64,000 nt of DNA, taken from the NCBI RefSeq assembly GCF_036013645.1, contig NZ_CP107869.1, positions 4,216,001 to 4,280,000 of the forward strand, read 5' to 3'. Every line of letters starts with the position of its first letter. The first letter of the stretch is position 1. A program made the translations under genes and the position numbers. Origin of the DNA: Streptomyces sp. NBC_00490 (lineage in GTDB: Bacteria; Actinomycetota; Actinomycetes; Streptomycetales; Streptomycetaceae). Of the stretch, positions 42,084-49,923 are shown piece after piece. The notes under the pieces are model-generated. The model was not told the DNA's origin, searched no databases, and worked only from the letters and a program-made list of their open reading frames with translations.

Positions 42084-43421
42084 CTACGCGAACAGCCGCC
42101 GCCAGGTCTCCGGCCCCGGATAGCCGTCCGCCGCGCCGCCCCGCCAGCCCTGGGTGCGCTGGAAGGCCTCCACGGCCCGGCGGTCCGCCTCGCCCCAGCG
42201 CGGACCGGGGCCGGTTGTGTAGTACTTGCCGAACCCCTTCTTCACCAGCTGCTTTCCGAGCAGGGTGACGTACTTGCTGCTGACGCCGGGCCGGAACACC
42301 GCGCGCCCCGGATAGCCGGACACCCCGTGCGAGGAGGGTGGCCCCGGTGCGGCGGGCGCGGCCGCCCCGGTCTCGTTGATGTCCTTGCCCTGGCCCGTCG
42401 CCAGCAGCGTCCAGGTCTGCGGCCCCGGCAGCCCGTCCGCGTCCCGGCCCTGCCAGCCCTGTGCCTGCTGGAAGGCCCGGGTGGCGCGGCGGTCGGTGTC
42501 CGTCCAGCGGGGGCCCGGGCCCGAGGTGTAGTAGCGCCCGGCGCCGCGCTCGACGAGCATGCGGCCCAGCTCGGTGACGTACTTGTTGTTGGCCCCGGGG
42601 CCGAAGTAGGCGGCGCCGGGGTACGGGGCGGCCTCCGTCGGCGACGGCTCGCTCGGCTCGTTCGGCTTGTCGCTGCCCGGCGTGCCCGCCGTCAGCCCCT
42701 TGTAGCGGTAGGCGGTGTAGCGGGCCGAGTTGCTCCAGTACGCGTACGGGGTGGCCTGCTTGCGGGCGCGCGGGCGGGTCTCCTCGTAGGCGATGTAGTA
42801 GGTGTGCGTGTAGTCCGTCCAGCCGCCGAACATGACCACGTGCGAGCCCTTCTGGGGGTCCGCGGGATTGTGGAACAGCAGGATGTCGCCGGGCTGGAGA
42901 TCGTCCTTGGGGATCTTCACCCCGTACTGGTCGAGGCTGCCCGTCCATTCGTTGCCCGGCAGGTTCCAGGCCATCGAGACGAAGCCCGAGCAGTCCTGCC
43001 GGTAACCGTCGGACCAGTACTCGGACATGCTGTACGGGACCTGCTCGGCGACCCAGGTCTTGGCCCGCGTGATGATCTCGGCACGGGTGGTGGCCGGTGT
43101 CCTGATCACCGCCGGCTTGCCGCCCGGGCCGTGCAGCGGGGCCTTGCCGCCCTGCGGGGTGTCGGGCTCGTCACCTGCGGGAACGCCGGGACGGGCGGGG
43201 GTGTGCGGGGCGGCGAGGGCGGGGGCGGCGTGGCCGACGAGGACGGTGGAGGCGGCCGCGGCGAGCACGACCGCCCGGTGGGCCGCGGGGTGGGCCGCCG
43301 GGTGGCGGCCGGTGCGGGAAGGCGGCAGTACGCGCCGCCAGTGAACACATCCGGGGCAGTCGCAGTCGCTCATGGGATCGAATTCCTCGAATACCGGTTC
43401 CTTGAATCCCGGAGCCTCCAT
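42084..43421 (-). CDS. NlpC/P60-type hydrolase with two peptidoglycan-binding repeats
   Basis: A 445-residue exported cell-wall protein. An unusual N-terminus with Cys pairs (MSDCDCPGCVHWRR, near residue 17) precedes a hydrophobic signal (VVLAAAASTVLVGHAAPALA). The catalytic domain has Cys in YRQDCSGFVSMAWNLP and His in GSHVVMFGGW, as in NlpC/P60 peptidases. Two tandem peptidoglycan-binding modules follow, about 275-345 and 370-443 (ARYTAYRYKG linker, then YPGAAYFGPGANNKYV and YPGRAVFRPGVSSKYV). ATG 43421 follows GAGGGGA. It probably cleaves stem peptides in the wall. Confidence 0.85.
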   Translation of the reverse strand: MEAPGFKEPVFEEFDPMSDCDCPGCVHWRRVLPPSRTGRHPAAHPAAHRAVVLAAAASTVLVGHAAPALAAPHTPARPGVPAGDEPDTPQGGKAPLHGPGGKPAVIRTPATTRAEIITRAKTWVAEQVPYSMSEYWSDGYRQDCSGFVSMAWNLPGNEWTGSLDQYGVKIPKDDLQPGDILLFHNPADPQKGSHVVMFGGWTDYTHTYYIAYEETRPRARKQATPYAYWSNSARYTAYRYKGLTAGTPGSDKPNEPSEPSPTEAAPYPGAAYFGPGANNKYVTELGRMLVERGAGRYYTSGPGPRWTDTDRRATRAFQQAQGWQGRDADGLPGPQTWTLLATGQGKDINETGAAAPAAPGPPSSHGVSGYPGRAVFRPGVSSKYVTLLGKQLVKKGFGKYYTTGPGPRWGEADRRAVEAFQRTQGWRGGAADGYPGPETWRRLFA

Positions 43422-43597
43422 GCGATTCCCCTCACACTCCAGATGGAAATGTCCGCGACTGTGCACATTCGTCAGTTTCTCAACTGTCGTCCCGACGCGC
43501 ATGTTGACGGTCCGAATGATGTACGGCGACCGCTCCGCCCCTGGTGAGGAGGTCCGGAGCACTCCTAAACATCGGGTAGAGTTCTCCGGGTCAGCAG

Positions 43598-43671
43598 GCG
43601 CCGCTAGCTCAGTTGGTTAGAGCAGCTGACTCTTAATCAGCGGGTCCGGGGTTCGAGTCCCTGGCGGCGCA
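43598..43671 (+). tRNA. tRNA-Lys (CTT), copy 3
   Basis: A 74-nt cloverleaf identical to copies 1 and 2. A TAGAGT box about 22 nt upstream may be its -10. The seven bases before it match those before copy 1. Confidence 0.97.
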
Positions 43672-43677
43672 CCGACA

Positions 43678-43712
43678 ACGAAAGCCCCTCGCCGAGTGCG
43701 GGGGGCTTTCGT
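43678..43712 (+). terminator. Terminator of tRNA-Lys copy 3
   Basis: A hairpin with arms ACGAAAGCCCC and GGGGCTTTCGT. A related but not identical hairpin follows the ghost half, at 43829-43862. Confidence 0.78.
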
Positions 43713-43786
43713 CATGGGCGGGCGAGATCTCTCCGGCGCCACAGAGGCGGCCGGGGGTCCGGGGGTTGTCCCCCGGGGGATGCAGC

Positions 43787-43822
43787 ATCAGCGGGTCCGG
43801 GGTTCGAGTCCCTGGCGGCGCA
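43787..43822 (+). pseudogene. Ghost tRNA-Lys 3' half (locus 3)
   Basis: 36 nt identical to tRNA-Lys from the 3' anticodon-stem arm to the discriminator. Confidence 0.9.
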
Positions 43823-43963
43823 CCGACAACGAAGGCCCCTCACTCAGGTGGGGGGCCTTTCGTGTTGCCGGGGGTTCGGGCGGGGGTTTACCGGGGCGGT
43901 CAAGTGGGTGATCCTTAGCGCGCGTTGGGGTCGAGGGGCGGCTCAGCGGGTGGGGGAATTGGC

Positions 43964-46900
43964 ATGTTCAGGGTGGATCTGTTGGGCTCGGTGCGGGTGC
44001 GCGGCGGGGACGGTTCCGTCGACATCGGCGGCGCGCGGCTGCGGATGCTGCTCGCCCGGCTCGCCCTCGAAGGCGGGCGCCCGGTCTCCGTGGACTCCCT
44101 GGTGGACGGCCTGTGGGGCGAGCAGCCCCCGGCCGACGCGACCGGCGCGCTGCAGGCCCTGGTGTCCCGGCTGCGCAGGGCCCTGCGCGGCACCGGCACG
44201 GTGGACGCCGTGGCGGGTGGTTACCGGCTCTCCGTGCAGGAAGAGGACGTGGACACGTACCGCTTCGAGGAGCTGGCGGCCCGGGGCAGACACGCTCTCG
44301 CAGCGGGCCGGACCGAGGAGGCGGCACGGACGCTCACGGCCGCGCTGGACCTGTGGCGGGGCGCTGCCCTCGCGGATGTGCTGGAGGCCCCGTTCGCGGG
44401 CGCTGCCGCCACCCGGCTCGACGAACTGCGGGCCGCGGCCGTCGAGGACCGCTTCGACGCCGAGCTGCGGGCGGGGCGGTACGCCGACGTCCTGGCCGAC
44501 CTCGAGGCAGCCGGCGCCCGACGGCCGTTGAGCGAGCGCCTCGCGGGCCTGCGGATGCGTGCGCTGTCGGCGGCGGGCCGCCAGTCCGATGCCCTCGCCG
44601 TCTACGAGGACCTGCGCGGCAGGCTGGGCGACGAGCTCGGCGTCGATCCCTCGGCCGAGGTGCGGGAGATCCACCTCGCGTTGCTGCGCGGCGAGCTGGA
44701 GCGTCCGGCGGCACGGCCCACCAACGCCCCGAGCCGACTTCCGGCCCGGCTGACCAGCTTCGTCGGCCGCGACGGCGAACTGGACCGGCTCGCGGATCTG
44801 ATGGGTTCGGCCCGTCTGGTGACCCTGGTCGGCCCGGGCGGCGCGGGCAAGACGCGGCTGTCCCTGGAGGCCGCGACGCGGGACGCCGCGCACGCCCGGG
44901 ACCGCGTCCGCTTCGTGCCCCTCGCGGGCGTGAGCCGCCTCGACCAGTTGGCCGACGTAGTGCTCGGCGCGCTCAGCTCCACCGACGGCCGTCTGTACGA
45001 GGGCGGCGGGGCCCAGCAGGCCTCGGCGGTGGAGCGGACGGCGGAGCTCCTCGGCAGCGGCGACACCCTGCTCCTGATCGACAACTGCGAGCACGTCGTC
45101 GAGGAGGTCGCCGAGCTCGCCGAGCAACTCCTGCTACGCCTGCCCGAGTTGCGCATCCTCGCCACCAGCCGCGAGCCCCTCGCCATCACCGGCGAGTCGC
45201 TGTTCCACCTCGGGCCCCTGGACGTCCCCACGGGGTCGCCCGAGCCGGCCGAGGCGATGGCGGCGGCCGCGGTCCGGCTGTTCGTGGACCGGGCCGCCGG
45301 GGTGAGGCAGGGGTTCGCCCTCGACGAGTCGAACCTGGATGCCGTCCTGGAGATCTGCCGCCGCCTGGACGGGATGCCGCTCGCCCTGGAGCTGGCCGCG
45401 GCCAAACTCCGGTCGATGGGCGTGGAGCAGATCGCGCGCCGCCTCGACGACCGGTTCCGGCTGCTCTCCTCCGGCAGCCGGACCGCCCTGCCGCGTCAGC
45501 GCACCCTGCTCGCGATGGTCGAGTGGAGCTGGGACCTGCTCGACGAACCGGAGCGGATCCTCGCCCGCAGACTGTCCGCCTTCCCCGGCGGGGCGAAGCT
45601 CGCGGCCCTGGAAGCGGTCTGCTCGGATCCGCAGGTGCCCGCCGACGACGTCCTCTACGTGCTCGGCGCGCTGATCGAGAAGTCGCTGGTGCAGGAGGTC
45701 CGGGACGCCGACGGTGAGTCGCGCTACCGGATGCTGGACACCGTCCGCGCGTACGCCGCCCGGCGCCTGGCCGAGTCCGGCGACGACCTGACGGCCCGCT
45801 TCACGGCGTACCACCTGGCCCTGGCCCAGCGGCACGAACCGCTCCTGCGCACCGGCGCACAGCTGCGCGCCACCGCCGTCTTCGACAGTGAGCACGACAA
45901 CCTCACCCACGCGCTGCGGCTCGTCCGGGAGGCCGGGGACCGGGAGACGGCGGTGCGGTTCGGTGCCGCGATGTTCTGGTACTGGGGCATACGGGGGATG
46001 AGCAGCCGGCTCGAGACCCATCTGGCGGCCGTGGCCGACTCCGCCGCCGGACCGGCGGCCCTGGGCGGGGACTCGGCGGTGGACCGCGAGTTCCATCCCG
46101 CCGGGCTGCTCCTGCGGATGTCCCGGGTGGCCTTCGGGGGCGGCTCGCCGACGGCTGACGATCTGCTCGCCTCGTCCGATCCGTGGGTGCGGGCCAGTGC
46201 CCATCTCGCCCGGGACTTCGCGCTCACCGAGCAGGGCGACCTGGAGACCGGGGTCGTGTCGCGGGTCGAGGCGCTGCGGGGCTTCGAGGCGGTGGGTGAC
46301 CGGTGGGGGATCGTGCTCGCGCTGATGCCGGTCGGCCGTGACCACTCGCTGCGCGGGGAGCACGCCTCGGCCATCGCGACGTTCGAACGGGCCGTCGTCC
46401 TCAGCTCCGAGCTGGGCACCGAGGACTACCTCTATCTCAGCAAGGCGCGACTGGCCCGTGAGCGGCGGCGCAGCGGGGACCTCGACGGCGCGTTCCGTGA
46501 TCTGCGCGCCGCGCACCGCCAGGCCAGGGAGCGCGGCCAGCTGCGGCTGGAGGCCAACATCCTGGTCGGCCTCGCCAACGCGCACCGGATGTCCGGGGAC
46601 GTGGACCAGGCGAACCGGACCCTGGACCACCTGGAGGCGCTGTCCCGCCGCCGCCCCGACCTCGCGGAACTCGCCCGCGACCTGGTCCTCAGCACCCGTG
46701 TCGAGAACCACCTCGCCGAAGGCCGCGCCGCCGAGGCCCGGGCTCTGCTCCCCCGGGCGGCGGGCGCCCTCTTCGGCCAGGGCGCCGGGGCGGGCCTGGC
46801 CTGGGTCGCCGAACTCCTGGGCGGACTGCGCACCCTGGAGGGTGACCCGGCCGCCGGAGCGACCGCGTTCGGGATCAGCGAGGTCATGCGCGGCGCCTTC

Positions 46901-47080
46901 GACGCCGGGGAGCCGGAGCTCCAGGGGCATCGCAGGCGGATGGTGGAGGCGCTGGGCGAGGAGGGGTATCTCGCGGCGTACCGGGAGGGGGCGGCCATGC
47001 CTCGGGCGCAGGCGCGGGACTGGCTGGAGCGGGAGGCGCTGGGGGTGCGGGCGGTGCGGGCTCCGGTGCGGGCGGAGTAG
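43964..47080 (+). CDS. Large SARP-type regulator (BTAD, NB-ARC/AAA, TPR)
   Basis: A 1038-residue AfsR-like regulator. Residues 1-95 form an OmpR-type winged helix (MLLARLALEGGRPVSVDSLV, LVSRLRRALRG), then the BTAD domain (to about 245), then an NTPase with Walker A LVTLVGPGGAGKTRLSLEA (near 285) and Walker B TLLLIDNCEHVVEE (near 370), and TPR-type helices to the C-terminus. Such proteins activate antibiotic or export genes through direct heptamer repeats spaced at 11 or 22 bp. It lies beyond a tRNA-Lys repeat and convergent to an ABC exporter. ATG 43964 is preceded by a GGGGGAA stretch. Confidence 0.87.
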   Translation: MFRVDLLGSVRVRGGDGSVDIGGARLRMLLARLALEGGRPVSVDSLVDGLWGEQPPADATGALQALVSRLRRALRGTGTVDAVAGGYRLSVQEEDVDTYRFEELAARGRHALAAGRTEEAARTLTAALDLWRGAALADVLEAPFAGAAATRLDELRAAAVEDRFDAELRAGRYADVLADLEAAGARRPLSERLAGLRMRALSAAGRQSDALAVYEDLRGRLGDELGVDPSAEVREIHLALLRGELERPAARPTNAPSRLPARLTSFVGRDGELDRLADLMGSARLVTLVGPGGAGKTRLSLEAATRDAAHARDRVRFVPLAGVSRLDQLADVVLGALSSTDGRLYEGGGAQQASAVERTAELLGSGDTLLLIDNCEHVVEEVAELAEQLLLRLPELRILATSREPLAITGESLFHLGPLDVPTGSPEPAEAMAAAAVRLFVDRAAGVRQGFALDESNLDAVLEICRRLDGMPLALELAAAKLRSMGVEQIARRLDDRFRLLSSGSRTALPRQRTLLAMVEWSWDLLDEPERILARRLSAFPGGAKLAALEAVCSDPQVPADDVLYVLGALIEKSLVQEVRDADGESRYRMLDTVRAYAARRLAESGDDLTARFTAYHLALAQRHEPLLRTGAQLRATAVFDSEHDNLTHALRLVREAGDRETAVRFGAAMFWYWGIRGMSSRLETHLAAVADSAAGPAALGGDSAVDREFHPAGLLLRMSRVAFGGGSPTADDLLASSDPWVRASAHLARDFALTEQGDLETGVVSRVEALRGFEAVGDRWGIVLALMPVGRDHSLRGEHASAIATFERAVVLSSELGTEDYLYLSKARLARERRRSGDLDGAFRDLRAAHRQARERGQLRLEANILVGLANAHRMSGDVDQANRTLDHLEALSRRRPDLAELARDLVLSTRVENHLAEGRAAEARALLPRAAGALFGQGAGAGLAWVAELLGGLRTLEGDPAAGATAFGISEVMRGAFDAGEPELQGHRRRMVEALGEEGYLAAYREGAAMPRAQARDWLEREALGVRAVRAPVRAE

Positions 47081-47086
47081 CACGAC

Positions 47087-47129
47087 GACGGGGTGGGCGC
47101 CGCACGTGATGTGCGGCGCCCACCCCGTC
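47087..47129. terminator. Convergent terminator between the SARP and ABC permease genes
   Basis: A perfect 19-bp stem (47087-47105 with 47111-47129) with a 5-nt loop between convergent genes. Confidence 0.88.
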
Positions 47130-47145
47130 GAGCTCGGTCGCCGGG

Positions 47146-47982
47146 TCAGCCGTTGTTCTTGCGGTAGGCGCGCATGGCCAGGGGCAGGAACACCACGACC
47201 ATGCCGGCCATCCACGCCAGGCTGCCCGCCAGGGGGGAGGCGACCGCGCCGTCGCCGAGGAGGCCCCGGGTGGTGTCGGCCATGAGGGAGACGGGGTTGA
47301 CGTCGGACCAGGCGCGGAGCCAGCCGGACATGTCGTCGGCGGGGACGAAGACGTTGCTGGCGAAGGTGAGGGGCAGTACCAGGATGGTCATCAGGCCCTG
47401 CACGGAGCCGGGGGTCTTGGCCACCATGCCGAGCCACACCGACATCCAGGAGAAGGACATCGCGAAGGCGATGAGCAGACCGAGGGCGGCGAGCGCGGCG
47501 GGCACGGTGGTGTCGGGGCGGTATCCCATGATCAGCGCGAGGACGACCAGGGTGCCCAGGCACACGGCGTAGCGGACGAAGTCGGCGAGCACGGCGCCGA
47601 TCAGCGGGGCCGAGCGGGCGATCGGCATGGAACGGAACCGGTCGAAGATCCCGGTGCTCGCGTCCGCGTTGAGGGCGACCCCGATGCCGATGCTGGCCTG
47701 GAACACGGTCATCACCATGACGCCGGGCACGATCAGCTGCACATAGGCGTCCTGGTCGCCGCCGGAGATCGCCTTGCCGAAGAGGTAGACGAACATCAGC
47801 AGGGAGATGATCGGGGTCAGGACCACGTCGACCAGCTGGAGCGGGGAGCGCAGGAACTTGGTGGCGCCCCGCCCGGCCAGGGCCAGGCTGTGGTGGAGGG
47901 TGGGCACGAGACCGATGCGGGCCGGCTTGGCGGGGGCGGACGGCGCGGCGGTGTCGGGGGTGGTGAGGATGTCGGTGGCCAT
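47146..47982 (-). CDS. ABC-2 type exporter permease (DrrB-like)
   Basis: A 278-residue permease with six membrane segments (SPLQLVDVVLTPIISLLMFV first, and ASIGIGVALNADASTGIFDR after the second). It matches the DrrB/daunorubicin-resistance ABC-2 family. It is encoded 37 nt after the ATPase gene, same strand. It probably exports a small lipophilic compound or drug. Confidence 0.87.
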   Translation of the reverse strand: MATDILTTPDTAAPSAPAKPARIGLVPTLHHSLALAGRGATKFLRSPLQLVDVVLTPIISLLMFVYLFGKAISGGDQDAYVQLIVPGVMVMTVFQASIGIGVALNADASTGIFDRFRSMPIARSAPLIGAVLADFVRYAVCLGTLVVLALIMGYRPDTTVPAALAALGLLIAFAMSFSWMSVWLGMVAKTPGSVQGLMTILVLPLTFASNVFVPADDMSGWLRAWSDVNPVSLMADTTRGLLGDGAVASPLAGSLAWMAGMVVVFLPLAMRAYRKNNG

Positions 47983-48019
47983 GACGGTGGAGTCCTTCCG
48001 GGTGGGCGGGGGCGGGTGG

Positions 48020-48979
48020 TCAGACGGCGGCCGGTTCGGCGGCGGCTACGGCGGGTGCGTGGCCGGTCAGGGCGAGGAACACCTCGTCCAGGCTGGGCAG
48101 CCGCAGCCCGAGCTCGTCGGCCGGGATGCCGACGCCGTCGAGCCGGCGGGCGACCGCGGAGACCAGCAGCGGCTCGTCGGCGGGCACGGTCAGCACGCCC
48201 GACTCCTCGGCGGCGGCATGCCCGGACAGCTCGGCCAGGATCGCGGCCACCTGCGGGACGTCGGCCGGCACGGTCGGGCGGACCTGGAGGATCTGTCCGC
48301 CGACGCGCCGCTTGAGCTCCCCGGGCCGACCCTCGGCGACCTTGCGGCCCTTGTCGAACACCGTGATGGAGTCGGCGAGTTGGTCGGCCTCCTCCAGGTA
48401 CTGGGTGGTGAGCAGGACCGTGGAACCGTCCGCGACCAGTCCCTTGACCACGTCCCACACCTCCTGGCGGGCGTGCGGGTCGAGTCCGGTGGTGGGCTCG
48501 TCCAGGAAGAGGATCCGCGGCCGGCCCACCAGGCTCGCGGCCAGATCGAGCCGGCGGCGCATACCGCCGGAGAAGGTGGCGATGGGGCGCTTGGCGGCCT
48601 CGGTGAGCGAGAAGTTCTCCAGGAGCTCCGCGGCCCTGGCCCTCGCGTCCCGCCGGGACAGTCCGAGCAGCCGGCCGATCAGGACCAGGTTCTCGGCGCC
48701 GGACAGCGTCTCGTCCACCGAGGCGTACTGCCCGGTCAGCCCGATCAGCTGGCGTACCCGCACCGGGTCCTTGGCGATGTCGTGCCCGCCGATGGTCGCG
48801 TGGCCCGCGTCGGGCCGCAGCAGCGTGGCCAGGATGCGCACGGTGGTGGTCTTGCCGGCACCGTTGGGGCCCAGGACGCCGACGACCTTGCCGGCCGGGA
48901 CCTCCAGGTCCACCCCGTCCAGGGCGGTGAAGTCCCCGTACTTCTTGACCAGCCCCTCGGCGCGGATCGCGTAGGACAT
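48020..48979 (-). CDS. ABC exporter ATPase (DrrA-like)
   Basis: A 319-residue ATPase with Walker A GVLGPNGAGKTTTVR (near 35), signature FSGGMRRRLDLAASL, Walker B ILFLDEPTTGLD, and the DrrA-type C-terminal extension carrying LRLPSLDEVFLALTG (near 290). It energises the adjacent permease. Its promoter region carries a spaced repeat array (49035-49105). Confidence 0.9.
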   Translation of the reverse strand: MSYAIRAEGLVKKYGDFTALDGVDLEVPAGKVVGVLGPNGAGKTTTVRILATLLRPDAGHATIGGHDIAKDPVRVRQLIGLTGQYASVDETLSGAENLVLIGRLLGLSRRDARARAAELLENFSLTEAAKRPIATFSGGMRRRLDLAASLVGRPRILFLDEPTTGLDPHARQEVWDVVKGLVADGSTVLLTTQYLEEADQLADSITVFDKGRKVAEGRPGELKRRVGGQILQVRPTVPADVPQVAAILAELSGHAAAEESGVLTVPADEPLLVSAVARRLDGVGIPADELGLRLPSLDEVFLALTGHAPAVAAAEPAAV

Positions 48980-49034
48980 CTCAACTCCTCGTCAGCTGCG
49001 TGCCGTTCTCGATGAGCGGGACTCTGCCGGGCGG

Positions 49035-49105
49035 CGCTGACAGGCCGCGGACATCCCGCTGACAGAGCCGGCGGGCGCGCTGACAGGACGTACGAGCGCT
49101 GTCAG
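49035..49105. promoter_or_regulatory. CGCTGACAG repeat array upstream of the drrAB-like operon
   Basis: CGCTGACAG occurs in direct orientation at 49035-49043, 49057-49065 and 49078-49086 (spacing 22 and 21 bp), with an inverted CTGTCAG at 49099-49105. It begins 56 nt upstream of the ATPase start. Spacing by two helical turns resembles SARP binding sites, and the last two units form an inverted pair that a TetR-type dimer could also bind. Confidence 0.65.
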
Positions 49106-49210
49106 GACGTACGCGAGGTGCCAGAGGAGAGGAGGGGAAACGCCAGGTCACGAAAGCCCTTAGGGCGAACCGGGCGCTTCCCGGCCGTTTGGCCCGATAC
49201 CCTCTCGTCC

Positions 49211-49609
49211 ATGGCAGCTCGTGACCTCCGGGAGCGGCTGGGTGATCCCGTTGAACCGGCCGGGCCCGTGGGCCGTATGGAACGACAGGCCGCGCACGGA
49301 GGCGGCGGCCTGGCCGACACCGACCGAGCGTTTCACGCCACCTTGTACCGGGGTGTGGACACCGTGTCGTCGAGCGAGGTGCCGGAGGCGTTGCGGGACG
49401 CCTTCCACCGCGTACGCACGGATCCCGGGGGTGTGCCGCGGGATCCGTGGATCATCTGCGGGCGGCACCGGGAGATCTTCGGTGCGGTACGGTCCGGGGA
49501 TGCGATACGGGCAGAGGGGGCCATAAGAGAGCACTTCGGCAACATCCGTGCCCGACTGTCCACAACCTCCCCACAAGGCCCCCACAGGGGCCACAATGAA
49601 CGCGTATGA
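49211..49609 (+). pseudogene. FCD-domain remnant of a GntR/FadR regulator
   Basis: A 132-residue frame that carries only the C-terminal ligand-binding helices of an FCD domain: TDRAFHATLYRGVDTV, ALRDAFHRVR and WIICGRHREIFGAVRSGDA, then AIREHFGNIRARL. The conserved Asp and His pattern (D...H, H) for metal binding is visible. The winged-helix DNA-binding half is missing, and the frame starts in an unrelated sequence. The ATG at 49211 may still allow a short protein, but a decayed gene is more likely. Confidence 0.65.
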
Positions 49610-49923
49610 CCGGTAAACACCGCGTTTCGCATCTTGCGATCATGCCTGACACCGTAGAAACCTGGTTTTCAAGATGCTGCGGATACGCGGCACTTGGGGG
49701 GCACGGAGCCGGTTGCCGGAAATGACGGGGAGGGGGCCCCGTTCATAGGACGATGCCGAGGGGGGCATCATGCAACCGGAAGGTCGCAGTTCCATGTCTA
49801 TTGGTATGGAGAATGTGGTGACTGCGGCCCACCACTGATACGTCTGTGAAGAGTCGAGGGGGACTCGAGCAGACGTAAGGAACCGACAAAGCACGCGATC
49901 ACTCGCGTGTGGGGGGATGACTC
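49610..49923. other. Upstream region of cslA
   Basis: 314 nt with no gene or convincing repeat. GGGGGGA lies just before the cslA start and can serve as its ribosome site. I see no clear promoter box or operator. Confidence 0.5.

Larger units (their letters stand above)
43672..43862 (+). repeat. tRNA-Lys 3' half plus terminator duplication (locus 3)
   Basis: Downstream of copy 3 lie, in order, its terminator, the linker shared with locus 1 (GGGCGGGCGAGATCTCTCC), the GC-rich hairpin shared by all three loci, one ghost 3' half (43787-43822) and a second, diverged terminator. The two terminators differ more than at loci 1 and 2, suggesting an older event. Confidence 0.9.

Noticed and set aside
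45134..47563. An 809-codon frame opposite the SARP gene
   Set aside because: Antisense shadow with no domain; both the SARP and the permease are well supported.
49555..49566. DnaA box near the end of the FCD remnant
   Set aside because: It reads CTGTCCACA with one mismatch and stands alone, so it is weak compared with the pair at 12283.
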